Positions 35,083 to 45,600 of a stretch of DNA of 64,000 nt are shown here, in pieces. The position numbers and the translations under genes were made by a program. Each line of letters opens with the position of its first letter. The first letter of the stretch is position 1. This DNA is from Caulobacter sp048541825 (lineage in GTDB: Bacteria > Pseudomonadota > Alphaproteobacteria > Caulobacterales > Caulobacteraceae), in NCBI RefSeq assembly GCF_048541825.1, contig NZ_CP183332.1, positions 2,418,001-2,482,000 of the forward strand. Reading direction: 5' to 3'. The notes under the pieces were generated by a model. It was not told the origin of the DNA. It saw nothing but the letters and a program-made list of their open reading frames with translations, and did no database searches.

Positions 35083-37374
35083 TCAGCCCGGCTCTGCCCC
35101 CAGCACCCGGGGATCGTTCTCCAGGCTCGACGTATCGAAGCCGTGATAAAGCGACAGGAAGCGGAACGGGTGCTCCTGATAGCTCTCGAACATGATGTTG
35201 TTTATGTCGGTGGTGGTGTCGAAACAGCCCAGCACCACGTCTGGAGCATGGCGCGTCAGGTGATGGCGGCCCAGCAGCAGGGCGACCTGGTCGATCCAGC
35301 GGGTGACGACGTCCCGCGCCAGCCGGTCGTCGAGATAGGCCCGCAGGAAACTGAACAGCCGCGCCGCGTTCGGGGTCGGATTGACCAGCAGCAGGTTGGC
35401 GGTGATCCGCGAGCCGGCAGCCAGGTTCTTCCAGTTCTCGTTGAAGACCACGTCGGCCGTGGCCCACTGCTCCAGCAGGTCGCTGACCCCGCGCTGCAGC
35501 AAGAGGTCGATGTCGGAGACGAAGATCGGCCGGCCCAGCGTCTCCAGGAGGCCACCCAAGCGCTGGAAGCGCACCGACTGGAAATGGGCCACCGGCAGGG
35601 CGATCAGCCCCTTGGGCGGCGCATCATGGCAGCGGGTGGTCACCGCCGCCGCGTCAAAGTCGTCGCCGACGAAGATCAGGCGCTCGTCCGTCACACCAAC
35701 CGACTTGACCGCCTGCGCCAGACGGTCGCCGCCGCCGATCACATGGATGACCACCAGACTGGACACGTCGCTGTGGCGCAGCACCGACAGGGCGTACCAG
35801 CGGCCGTACTGGTCGACATACTTCTCGTCGGCCGCGGCGAAGAATACCGCCCGGACGTCCAGACGGTCGGCCAGGGCCTTTAGGCCCGCCGCGTCCAGGG
35901 CTTGGCCCGTCGCGGTCAGGAAACGGGCCGGCGGGTCGGACGGCGGCGCGGGCGTCGGCCCGATGATCGCCTCGATATCCAGCGAGCCCAGCAGCGCCCG
36001 GTAGTGATGCACCCAGTCGGACCATTCCGGATCCGACAGCAGGTCGCCCACCGCCACATTGGGAACCTCGGTCGCAAGGTTCGCCAGCAGGGCCAGGTCG
36101 CTGTCCGACAGCGGCCGGCACAGCAGCAGGCTCATCGCCTCGTGGAAGTCGCGCAGGCGAACCAGGGGATGGATGTCCATGTCCGGCGACAGCGCCAGCA
36201 CGGCTCTGTGCCGGATCTCGGTCTCGTGGTCGCCTGCCCCCCGCGCGTCGTCGGCCAGCAGGGTCAGCGCCCCGACATGGCCCGCATCCAGAACGATCAG
36301 TCGCCGGGCGAAGTTCAGGGCCTCGTCCGTGCGACCCAGGGCCTGATTGCAGGCCATGGCCGCCCCGACCATCTGGGCGCCGCCAGGCATCAGTTCGGTC
36401 ATGACCGAAGCATAGGGCTCGGCTTGGGCCACCTCGCCGCGATTGAGATGCAGGTTGAAGGCCTGGGATCCCATCCCGGTCTGCTGCTGGATCAGCGGCC
36501 ACAGGGCGTGAATGTCCGGCGTCAGCGCCTTGGCCTTGACCAGGGCCCGCAGCGCCTCAAGTAGCCGCCCGCTGGCCAGATGGCTACGCGAGACGCCGAT
36601 CCAGGCCGCATAGTCATGCGCCCCGCCCAGCAGGTGCTCGAACAGGACAAGGGCGTCATCGGGACGATCCTCGGTGAACAGCCGCTCGGCCAGGGCCAGC
36701 ACGTCAGCCTGCCGGGCCCCGGACGACGACGTCTCAGGGCGGCGCAGCCGGTCGGCGCGCTCGAACAGCACGTCGATCTGCAGCAGCGCATTGTCGTGCA
36801 GCTGCGGCATCCGGTTGAATTCCATGACGTCGGCGCACTTGAAGCCCATCTGCGCCATCCTGGCGAAGATGTCCTCGGCCCGGGCGCCGCCGATGTTGTA
36901 GTCGACCAGCGACACCTCGATCTGGATGTAGTCGGCCCTGGCCAGCACCGCTTGGCCGCCGACCAGCACATCCACTTCCGAGCCCTGGGTGTCGATCTTG
37001 ACGAAATCGAACTGGCGGCCGGCCAGCAGCTCATCGATCCGGGCCTTGTCCACCTCGTGCCGGATCGCGGTCTCGTCGTCGAAATACTCGGTATTCTCGC
37101 GATAGAGCGAGCTGCCGGTCGATTGCAGCCAGGTCTTGCTGAGGAACAGCTCGCCCTTGCCGGCGATATCGGAAGCCGCCACCTCGTGCCGCTCGAACGG
37201 CAAGCGCAGCAGCCTGTCGCGGCAATGCGGATTGGGCTCGATCAGGGTCGGCAGACAGCCGGGAAACACCTCCAGAAAGGCCTGGGTGTACTCGCCCAGA
37301 TGCGCGCCGACGTCCAGCATCGTTCGGGGCGCGTAACCCTCGCGCCGCAAGGCCTCGAGGTGCTGGCGGTTCAT
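35083..37374 (-). CDS. FkbM methyltransferase fused to a helical middle and a GT-A-like domain
   Basis: 763 residues in three parts. Residues 1-205 are an FkbM-type SAM methyltransferase (MLDVGAHLGEYT at 19-30; FVKIDTQGSEVDVL at 125-137). Residues ~225-480 are helical with TPR-like pairs (ALVLFEHLLGGAHDYAAWIG; ALNFARRLIVLDAGHVGALT). Residues ~515-763 look like a GT-A fold nucleotide-sugar transferase: an opening VRAVFFAAADEKYVDQYGRW, a DxD-type DIDLLLQRG at 621, and WIDQVALLL near 693. It starts 10 nt after the OGT-like gene, so the two are co-translated. I infer sugar transfer plus O-methylation of a glycan or protein; the substrate is not shown. Confidence 0.8.
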   Translation of the reverse strand: MNRQHLEALRREGYAPRTMLDVGAHLGEYTQAFLEVFPGCLPTLIEPNPHCRDRLLRLPFERHEVAASDIAGKGELFLSKTWLQSTGSSLYRENTEYFDDETAIRHEVDKARIDELLAGRQFDFVKIDTQGSEVDVLVGGQAVLARADYIQIEVSLVDYNIGGARAEDIFARMAQMGFKCADVMEFNRMPQLHDNALLQIDVLFERADRLRRPETSSSGARQADVLALAERLFTEDRPDDALVLFEHLLGGAHDYAAWIGVSRSHLASGRLLEALRALVKAKALTPDIHALWPLIQQQTGMGSQAFNLHLNRGEVAQAEPYASVMTELMPGGAQMVGAAMACNQALGRTDEALNFARRLIVLDAGHVGALTLLADDARGAGDHETEIRHRAVLALSPDMDIHPLVRLRDFHEAMSLLLCRPLSDSDLALLANLATEVPNVAVGDLLSDPEWSDWVHHYRALLGSLDIEAIIGPTPAPPSDPPARFLTATGQALDAAGLKALADRLDVRAVFFAAADEKYVDQYGRWYALSVLRHSDVSSLVVIHVIGGGDRLAQAVKSVGVTDERLIFVGDDFDAAAVTTRCHDAPPKGLIALPVAHFQSVRFQRLGGLLETLGRPIFVSDIDLLLQRGVSDLLEQWATADVVFNENWKNLAAGSRITANLLLVNPTPNAARLFSFLRAYLDDRLARDVVTRWIDQVALLLGRHHLTRHAPDVVLGCFDTTTDINNIMFESYQEHPFRFLSLYHGFDTSSLENDPRVLGAEPG

Positions 37375-37384
37375 CGGCGGGTCC

Positions 37385-39484
37385 TCATCGGCCCTCGGCC
37401 GCAGCTATGTCCTCGGCGGTCCAGAACCGACCATCGGGGCCCAGCGGACGCGCCAGATGGCGGCGGGTCAGGGCCGTCTTGTACAGGCTCTCGAAATCCA
37501 TCTCGGTCAGCATCTCGCGATCGTCGCGGTCCAGCCCGATGCCGATCTCCAGATAGGCGTCCAGATTGGCGACGTTCGGGGTCGGGCGCTGGCCGGCCTG
37601 ATACTCGGCGGCCATCGCGTGGAAAAGGTCCTCGACGCTGCGGACCAGCAGGTCCATGTCGAACAGCACGCAGGTGGCGCGATTGGCCTCCAGCCGCTCA
37701 TGCAGGGCGCGCGTCGCCTCGCGGTCGCCCGCCAGGGCCACGGCGCGCTCGACATAGTCTTCCGCCGTCTCGCAGACCAGTTCAGGCAGGCCCGCCGAAC
37801 GCACCAGGCTGCCGCAAACCCGCGAGGCGAAGCCCCGGCCTGACAGGGTCAGCACCGGCACGGCCATCCACAGGGCGTCCGAGGCCGTGGTGTGGGCGCC
37901 ATAGGGCGCGGTGTCCAGGAACAGGTCAGCCAGCGGATAGCGGGCCATGTGTGTCGGATTGGGCTGCTTGGGCGCGAAGATCAGGCGCTCGCTTTCCACG
38001 CCGCGCAGGCGGGCCTGCTCGCGCAGACGGGCATTGGTTTCGGGATTGCTGTCCAGCAGCCACAGCACGCTGCCTGGCGTGCGCTTCAGGATCTCCATCC
38101 AGCGGCCGAAGGTGAAGGGCGTGATCTTTTGCGGACCGTTGAAGCAGCAGAAGACAAAGGCCTCTTCGGGCAAGCCGGCGTCAGCGCGGCTGGGACGGGC
38201 CTGCGCCACGATCCGCTTGCGGTCGTTGGGCTGGTAGCAGGGGATGCGCCGCACGGCCTCGGAGTAGAACGGTTCGAGTTCTCGCGGCGTGATCCACGGA
38301 TCGCCGATAATGTAGTGGTGGAACGCGCTGCCCATGGTGCCCGGATAGCCCAGCCAGTTGACCAGGATCGGGGCCGGGCGGCGGGCGAAAACGGGGGTGC
38401 GCGAGTCGCGCGTATGGCCGTTCACATCGACCAGGATGTCGATCTGGTCGTCGGCGATCGTGCGGGCCGCCTGGTCGTCGGTCATGCCGCGGATGTCGGT
38501 ATAGTGCTCGACCGCCACCCGGGTGCGGGCGTTGAGGGCATCGGTCGCCGGCGGGCCGCAATAATAGGCGAAGACCTCGACCTTCTCGCGGTCGTGCAGC
38601 TCAAACAGCTCGGCCATCAGATAGCCGACGGCGTGGTCGCGCAGGTCGGAGGAGACATAGCCCACCCGCAGGCGGCGGCCGGTCAGGTCGATGGGCGCGT
38701 CGCGACGCTCGGCGACGATGGCCTCGGGCGCGCAGCTGCCGTCGCGGTCGGTGAAGGCGGCGGCAGCGCCCAGCTGCAACAGCGGGTCGTCGGAATAGGC
38801 GGCCACCGACAGCGGGTTGATCCCCTTCAGCAGGGCGCGGCGATCGACCCGCTCCCACGGCTCCAGCGGCGGCCACTTGCACTGGCCCAGCCGCGCGGCA
38901 ACCAGCTGGCCGATGGTGTCCATCTGGGTGGGATCAAGGTCGGCGCAGCGCCACAGGGCGGTCTCGGCGCGGCCGGTCTGCTGGGCCTCCAGCAGGGCGC
39001 GGGCCATCTGCCTGTAGGCTGAGAACACGTAGTGGGCGTTGGAGCCGGTGATGGCCAGAGGACGGGTGGCGGCGGCGTTCCAGGTCGCAATCCCCGCTTC
39101 CAGCGCCCCGGCCCGCTCCTGCAATCCGCCCAGATTGATATAGGCCGGCAGGAAGTCGGGATTGAGGGCGATCGCCCGCTCCAGATTGGCGATCGCGGCC
39201 TCGCTTCCGCCGATGCCCGACTGCAGGGTCGCGCAGTTGAACAGGGCGATGAAGAGCTGCGGATGCTCGGGATTGAACTGGATCCAGATCTTGTAGACCT
39301 GCTCGGCCATGGCCGACTGGCCGGCCTCGGTATAGCGACCGGCGGCGTTGATCGCATCGCCGAGCGGCAACCCTTGCGTCGTGATGCTCTGCAGCAGGGC
39401 GAGGTCGTCGGTTTCAACCATGGTCATCTCAAGCGCGCTTGCAGAGCCGGAGCGCCCCCGACTCGCATCGGGTGATGTTGGCAC
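37385..39484 (-). CDS. SPINDLY/OGT-type TPR glycosyltransferase (GT41)
   Basis: About 699 residues. The N-terminal ~190 hold TPR-like repeats (YTEAGQSAMAEQVYKIWIQF; AIANLERAIALNPDFLPAYI). The GT41 domain follows: LRVGYVSSDLRDHAVGYLMA, ILVDVNGHTRDSRTPVFARR, PILVNWLGYPGTMGSAFHHY, FCCFNGPQKITPFTFGRWME, and the UDP-binding DTAPYGAHTTASDALWMAVP. Relatives transfer GlcNAc or other sugars to Ser/Thr of proteins, and bacterial members include flagellin glycosyltransferases. I chose GTG 39484, which has GGTGAGG 10 nt upstream; TTG 39493 and ATG 39427 are alternatives. It is downstream of the giant repeat gene, with strong hairpins between. Confidence 0.85.
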   Translation of the reverse strand: MPTSPDASRGRSGSASALEMTMVETDDLALLQSITTQGLPLGDAINAAGRYTEAGQSAMAEQVYKIWIQFNPEHPQLFIALFNCATLQSGIGGSEAAIANLERAIALNPDFLPAYINLGGLQERAGALEAGIATWNAAATRPLAITGSNAHYVFSAYRQMARALLEAQQTGRAETALWRCADLDPTQMDTIGQLVAARLGQCKWPPLEPWERVDRRALLKGINPLSVAAYSDDPLLQLGAAAAFTDRDGSCAPEAIVAERRDAPIDLTGRRLRVGYVSSDLRDHAVGYLMAELFELHDREKVEVFAYYCGPPATDALNARTRVAVEHYTDIRGMTDDQAARTIADDQIDILVDVNGHTRDSRTPVFARRPAPILVNWLGYPGTMGSAFHHYIIGDPWITPRELEPFYSEAVRRIPCYQPNDRKRIVAQARPSRADAGLPEEAFVFCCFNGPQKITPFTFGRWMEILKRTPGSVLWLLDSNPETNARLREQARLRGVESERLIFAPKQPNPTHMARYPLADLFLDTAPYGAHTTASDALWMAVPVLTLSGRGFASRVCGSLVRSAGLPELVCETAEDYVERAVALAGDREATRALHERLEANRATCVLFDMDLLVRSVEDLFHAMAAEYQAGQRPTPNVANLDAYLEIGIGLDRDDREMLTEMDFESLYKTALTRRHLARPLGPDGRFWTAEDIAAAEGR

Positions 39485-39515
39485 GTCGGGCAAACCTCAC
39501 CAATTGCCGCCCAAT

Positions 39516-39545
39516 CCTGTCGCGTTCTGGCCTGTCGCGTTCTGG
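39516..39545. repeat. Tandem 15-bp direct repeat upstream of the OGT-like gene
   Basis: CCTGTCGCGTTCTGG occurs twice in perfect tandem (39516-39530 and 39531-39545), between the hairpins and the OGT ribosome-binding site. It could be a regulator site or a simple duplication. Confidence 0.7.
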
Positions 39546-39589
39546 CCGGGCACGCCCTGCCCGGCCGCCGGCGTCCTGCGACGCCGGCG
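39545..39589 (-). terminator. Two adjacent strong hairpins after the giant gene
   Basis: Just after the giant gene stop, 39566-39575/39580-39589 form a perfect 10-bp stem (CGCCGGCGTC/GACGCCGGCG) with a 4-nt loop. Next to it, 39545-39552/39558-39565 form an 8-bp stem (GCCGGGCA/TGCCCGGC). No T run follows, so I read them as a partial terminator or mRNA-stabilising barrier that lets some transcription pass into the OGT and FkbM genes. Confidence 0.5.
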
Positions 39590-39601
39590 AACCGAAGGGT
39601 C

Positions 39602-42600
39602 TTAGGTGACGCCCAGATAGGCGATGATCTGCGGATCCGACAGGCTCTGCACCTGGGTGGTGGTCAGGGCGCCGGCCTGGGTGGCGGTCAGGGCCGAGAT
39701 GTTGGTCGTGCTCAGATTGTCCAGCTGGGTGATCGTCAAGCTGGCCAGCTGAGTACCTTGCAACGATCCGACCTGGGTCTCGTTCAGACCGCCGATGACG
39801 GTGTTCGACAGGGCTGAGACCTGGCTGGTGGTCAGGGCCGCAATCTGGGTGTTGAACAGTTCGCCGATATCGGTGGTCGACAGGCCCTTGATCTGGGTCG
39901 CCGTCAGACCCTTGACCTGGGTCGTGCTCAGCGCCGCCGTCTGGGTGGCGTCCAGCGCCGAGACGTTGGTGGCGCTCAGCGCGGCCAGCTGCGTCGTGGT
40001 CAGGGCGCCGATCTGGGTATCCAGCAGTTCGCTGATGTCCGTGGTCGACAGGCCACCCAGCTGCGCGGTCGTCAGACCCTTGATCTGGGTCGTGTTCAGC
40101 GCCGCGACCTGGGTATCGGCCAGGGCCGAGAAGCTGGTCGCCGTCAGGGCGCCAAGTTGCGACGTGCTGAGCGCGGCGACCTGGGTGGTCGACAGCGCCT
40201 GCAGGGCGGTCGTGGCGAAGGCCGTGATCTGGCCGGTCGTCAGGGCGCCGACCTGGGTGGCCGACAGCTCGGTGATGTCGGTGGTCGACAGACCCTTCAG
40301 CTGGGTGTTGGTCAGGCCCTTGACCTGGGTGGCCGAGAGACCGGCCATCTGGGTCTCGTTCAGAGCCGACAGGTTGGTGGCGTTCAGGGCCGCCAGCTGC
40401 AAGAGGCTCAGCGCCGCCAGCTGGGTATCGGCCATAGCGCCGGCCTGGGTCGTGTTCAGGGCGGTGATCTGCGAGGTGGTCAGGCCCTTGACCTGGGTCG
40501 TGCTCAGCGCCGCGACCTGGGTATCCTTCATGCCGAACAGCATGCTGGGGCTGAACGACCCGACCTGGGCCGCTGACAGGGCAGCGATCTGGGTGGTGGT
40601 GAAGTCAGAACCGATGTCCAGATCGTCCATAGCCGCCAGCTGGGTGGTGGTGATGGCCTTGACCTGGGTCTCGTTCAGCGCCCCGAACTGGGTGGCGTCG
40701 AAGGTGCGGATATTGCTGCCCAGGGCCGCGACCTGGGTCGCGGTCAGGGCCGCGATCTGGGTGTCGACCAGGCTGTAGGCCTGATCCACGGTCAGGACGC
40801 CGACCTGGGCGGCCGTCAGGCCCTTGATCTGGGTGGCGTTCAGGACGTCGATCTGGGTGTCGAACAGCGCCTTGACACTGGTCGTCGTCAGGCCGGCGAT
40901 CTGGGTCGAGCTGAGCGCGCCGACCTGGCTGGTCGACAGTTGCTGGACGTTGGTGGCGGTGAACGCGCCGATCTGGGCCGCCGTCAGAGCGCCGACCTGG
41001 GTGGTCGACAGCTCGGTGATGTCGGTGATCGACAGGCCTTTCAGCTGGGTGGCCGTCAGCGCCTGCACCTGGGTGTTGCTCAGGGCCGCGACCTGGGTGT
41101 CGGCCAGGGACGAGACATTGGTCTCGGACAGGGCCTTCAGCTGATCCGCCGTCAGGGCGCCGATCTGGGTCTCGGAGAACTGGGCCATGTCGCCCGTGTT
41201 CAGACCCTTCAGCTGGGTCGCCGTCAGGCCCTTGATCTGGGTGGTGCTCAGAGCGGCCACCTGAGTCTGGTCAAGCGCCGACAGGTTGGTCGCCGTCAGG
41301 CTGGTCAGCTGGGTCGGGGTCAGGGCGGCGATCTGGGTGTCGACCAGTTCAGCGATGTCGGTGACCTTCAGACCCGCCAGTTGCGAGGCCGTCAGACCCT
41401 TGATCTGCGTGGCGTTCAGGGCCGCAACCTGGGTGTCGGCCAGGGCCGAGAAGGCCGTGGCGGTCAGGACGCTGATCTGGGCGGCGCTGAGGGCGCCAAC
41501 CTGAGTGGTCGACAGGGCCTGCAGGTTGGGGATGTCCACCGCCGCGATCTGCGCGGTGGTCAGGGCGCCGATCTGGCCGGCCGAGAGCTCGCCGATGTCG
41601 GTGGTGTTGAGGCCCTTGATCTGCGTCGTGGTCAGAACCTTGATCGAGGTCGTCGAGATGGCCGCGATCTGGGTTTCATTCATCGCCGAGATGTTGGTGG
41701 CGCTCAGCGCCGTCAACTGCGCCGTCGTCAGGGCCGCAACCTGGGTGTCGGCCAGTTCGGCGATGTCGGTGGTGCTGAAGGCGGCTAGCTGCGTGTTGGT
41801 CAGCCCCTTGATCTGGGTGGCGTTCAGGACGGCCATCTGGGTGTCGACCAGGGCCGAGACGCCGGTGGTCGACAGGCTGCCCAGCTGGGTCGCGGTCAGA
41901 GCCGCGACCTGGGTGTCGGCCAGTTCGCCGATATCAGCGGCCGAGAGCCCCTTCAACTGCGTGGCTGTCAGGCCCTTGATCTGGGTGCCGTTCAGGGCCG
42001 CGACCTGGGTGTCGACCAGGGCCGAGACATTGGTCGCGCTGAGGGCGCCGATCTGGACGGCGCTCAAGGCACCGACCTGGGTGTCGGCCAGATCACCGAC
42101 ATTGCCGGCCGTGAGGCCCGCGACCTGAGCCGTGGTCAGGCCCTTGACCTGGGTGGTGCTGAGGGCCGCGAACTGGGTGTCGGCCAGCAGGGTAACGCTG
42201 GTGACCGACAGCGCGCCGATCTGGGTGGCCGAGAGGCCGCCGATCTGGGTGGTGGACAGCGCCTGCAGATTGGTGACCGACAGCGCCCCCACCTGGGCGG
42301 CGCTCAGGGCGCCGACCTGGGTGGCGGAAAGCTCGCCGATATCGGTGACCGTCAGGCCCTTCAACTGGGTTGTGCTCAGCGCCTGGACCTGGGTGCTGGC
42401 CAAGGCGCCGACCTGGGTCTCGCTAAGGGCCGAGACGTTGGTCTCCGACAGCGCCTTCAACTGCTCGGCGCTCATGGCGGCCACCTGGGTGGTCGTCAGT
42501 TCGGCCATGTCGGTGGTCGACAGACCCTTCAGCTGGGTTGCCGTCAGGCCTTTGATCTGGGTCGCCGACAAGGCGGCCGTCTGGGTTTCGTTCAGCGCCG

Positions 42601-45600
42601 AGATGCTGGTGGCCGTCAGGGCGTTCATCTGGACGACCGTCAGGGCCTGCACTTGGGTGTCGGCCAGCTCGGCCACATCCGTGGTGGTCAGGCTCTTCAG
42701 CTGGGTGGCGGTCAGCCCCTTGATCTGGGTGGCGTTCAGGGTGGCGACCTGGGTGTCGACCAGGGCCGAGAACCCGGTGGCGCTGAGCGCGCCCAGCTGG
42801 GTGGCGCTGAGCGCCGCGACCTGGGTGTCGGCCAGGTCACCGATGTTGCCGGCGGTCAGGTTGGACAGCTGGCCGACGGTCAGGCCCTTGATCTGGGTGG
42901 TGTTCAGAGCCGCCAGCTGGGTGTCGGCCAGCTGAGCGATGCTGGTCGCCGCCAGGGCGCCGATCTGGGCCGCACTGATGCCGCCGATCTGGGTCTCGGA
43001 CAACTGCTGCAGGTTGGTGATCGACAGGGCCGCGACCTGGGCGGCCGCCAAAGCGCCGACCTGGGTGGCCGACAGCTCGGTGATATCGGTGGTCGACAGA
43101 CCCTTCAGCTGCGTGGTGCTCAGCGCCTGGACCTGGGTGTTGCTCAGGGCGGCGATCTGGGTATCGACCAGGGCGGAGATGGCGGTGTCGGCCAGGGCCT
43201 TCAGCTGGTCGCCGGTCAGGGCGCCGACCTGGGTCGTCGTCAGCTCGCTGATGTCGGTGGTCGTCAGGCCCTTCAGCTGGGTCGCCGTCAGACCCTTGAT
43301 CTGAGTTGCAGTAAAGGCCGCTGTCCTGGTTGCGTCGAGATACGAGATGAAGTCAGGCGTCAAACTGCCCACTTGAGACGCGGAAAGCGACGCCAGCTGA
43401 GTTTCGCTGAAGTCGGCATTGTCGTTCGGATCCAGCATCTTCAGCTGGGTCGTCGTCAGCGCCTTCATCTGGGTCGTCGTCAGGGCTGCGGCCTGGGTTG
43501 TGTCCAGATACTTGAAGCTGGTGGCCGACAGGGCCGCAATCTGGCTAGTGGTAAAGGCTTCGATCTGGGTACCGACCAAGGCGTCGGTGATGCCCGGGTT
43601 CATCGCCGCCATCTGCGACGTGGTGAAGCCCTTGATCTGGGTGGTGTTGAGGACGGCGACGTCAGCATCGCTCAGGGCCATGATGTCGGAGGCTTTCAGC
43701 GCGCCGATCTGGCTGGCGTTGAAGGCGCCGAACTGGGTCTCGTTCAACTGACCAATCATCGCGCCGCCCGACATCGAAGCGATCTGCGACGTCGTAAAGC
43801 CCGCGATCTGAGTGGTCTGGATGTCGGCGTATTGCGCCCCGATGAACGACGCGAACGTTGTCGCCTTCAGCGCGCCGATCTGGGTCGTCGTCAGGGCGGA
43901 GGCCTGGGTGTCGAGCATGGCGCCGGCCGCGCCACTCGACAGAGCGGCCATCTGGGTCGCAGTCAACGCGCCAAGCTGGGTCGTGTCCAACCCCTGTATT
44001 CCGCCGGTGATCGCACCGATCTGGGTCGTCGTCAGGGCCTTGACCTGGGTCGTCGTCAGGGCCGCAGCCTTGGTATCGTCGAATAAGATATAATCGAGGT
44101 TCGTAGCCGACAGTGCGCCAATCTGGGTTGCCGACAAGGCCGCGACTTGGGTGTCGAGCAGGAAATTGACCGGACCGCCGCCCAACCCGGCAATCTGCGT
44201 CGTGGTCAGGGCCTTGACCTGCGTGGCCGACAAGGCACCCACTTGGGTCGGGCTCATGTAGTTGATCGCGGTTGTCGTCAGCGCGCTGACCTGGGTCGCG
44301 GTCATGGCTCCGATCTGGGTGCCGGCGAGAGAGAGAATCTCTTCAGTCCCCAGCGCCTTGACCTGCGAGGCGTTGAGGCCCTTGACCTGAGTCTCAGTCA
44401 GCGCGCCCAACTGCGGGACACTGAGTTCGATAAGGTTGGTCGCCGAGATCGCGCCGATCTGGGTGGCGGTCATGCCGCCGATCTGGGTCGTGCTCAGTTC
44501 CTGAAGGTTGGTCACCGACAGGGCGCCGATCTGGGCCGCGCCCAGCTGGCCGATCTGGGTGGCCGACAACTCGTCGATATCGGCCGTCGACAGGCCCTTC
44601 AGCTGGGTCGTCGTCAGGGCCGCGACCTGTGTGCCGGTCAGGGCGGTGACCTGGGTCTGGCTCAGGGCCGAGATGTTGGTCTCTGACACCGCCTTCAGCT
44701 GGTCAGTGGTCAGGGCCGCGATCTGGGTGTCGAGCAGTTCGCCGATGTCGGTGGTCGACAGGCCCTTGATCTGGGTGGCGGTCAGACCCTTGATCTGGGT
44801 CGCGTTCAGGGCGGCGACCTGGGTGTCGACCATGGCCGAGAAGCCGGTGGCGCTCAGCGCGCCCAGCTGGGTCGACGTCAGGGCCGCGACCTGGGTGTCG
44901 GCCAGCTCGCCGATGTCGCCCGCCGACAGGTTCTTCAGCTGGGTGGCCGTCAGGGCCTTGATCTGCGTGGTGGTCAGCGCCGCCGTCTGGGTCTGGTTCA
45001 GGGCCGAGACGCTCGTGGCGCTCAGCGCGGCAACCTGGGTCGGTGTCAGCGCCGCCACCTGGGTGTCAGCGAATTCGCCGATGTCGGTGGTGGTCAGGGC
45101 GGCCAGCTGCGAGGTCGTCAGACCCTTGATCTGGGTCGAGTTCAGCACAGCGACCTGGGTGTCGACAAGGGCCGAGAAGGCCGTGGTGCTGAGCGCGCCG
45201 ATCTGGGCGGCGCTCAGCGAACCGACCTGGGTCGTCGTCAGGGCCTGCAGGTTGGTGATGCCCAGCGCCGAGGTCTGGGACGGCGTAAGGGCGCCGATCT
45301 GGTCAGCCGTCAGCTCGGTCATGTCGGTGGTCGACAGGCCCTTCAGCTGCGTCGTCGACAGACCCTTGATCTGGGTCGCCGTCAGGGCCTGGGTCTGGGT
45401 CTGGTCGAGCGCCGAGATGTTGGTCGCCGTCAGCGAAGCCAGCTGGGCCACGGTGAGCGCCTGGATCTGGGTGTCGACCAGTTCGCCCATATCCCCGGTC
45501 GACAGTCCCGCCAGCTGGGTGGCCGTCAGGCCCTTGATCTGCGTTGCGTTGAGCGCCGCCGTCTGGGTCTGGCTCAGGGCCGAGACGCCCGTCGCCGACA

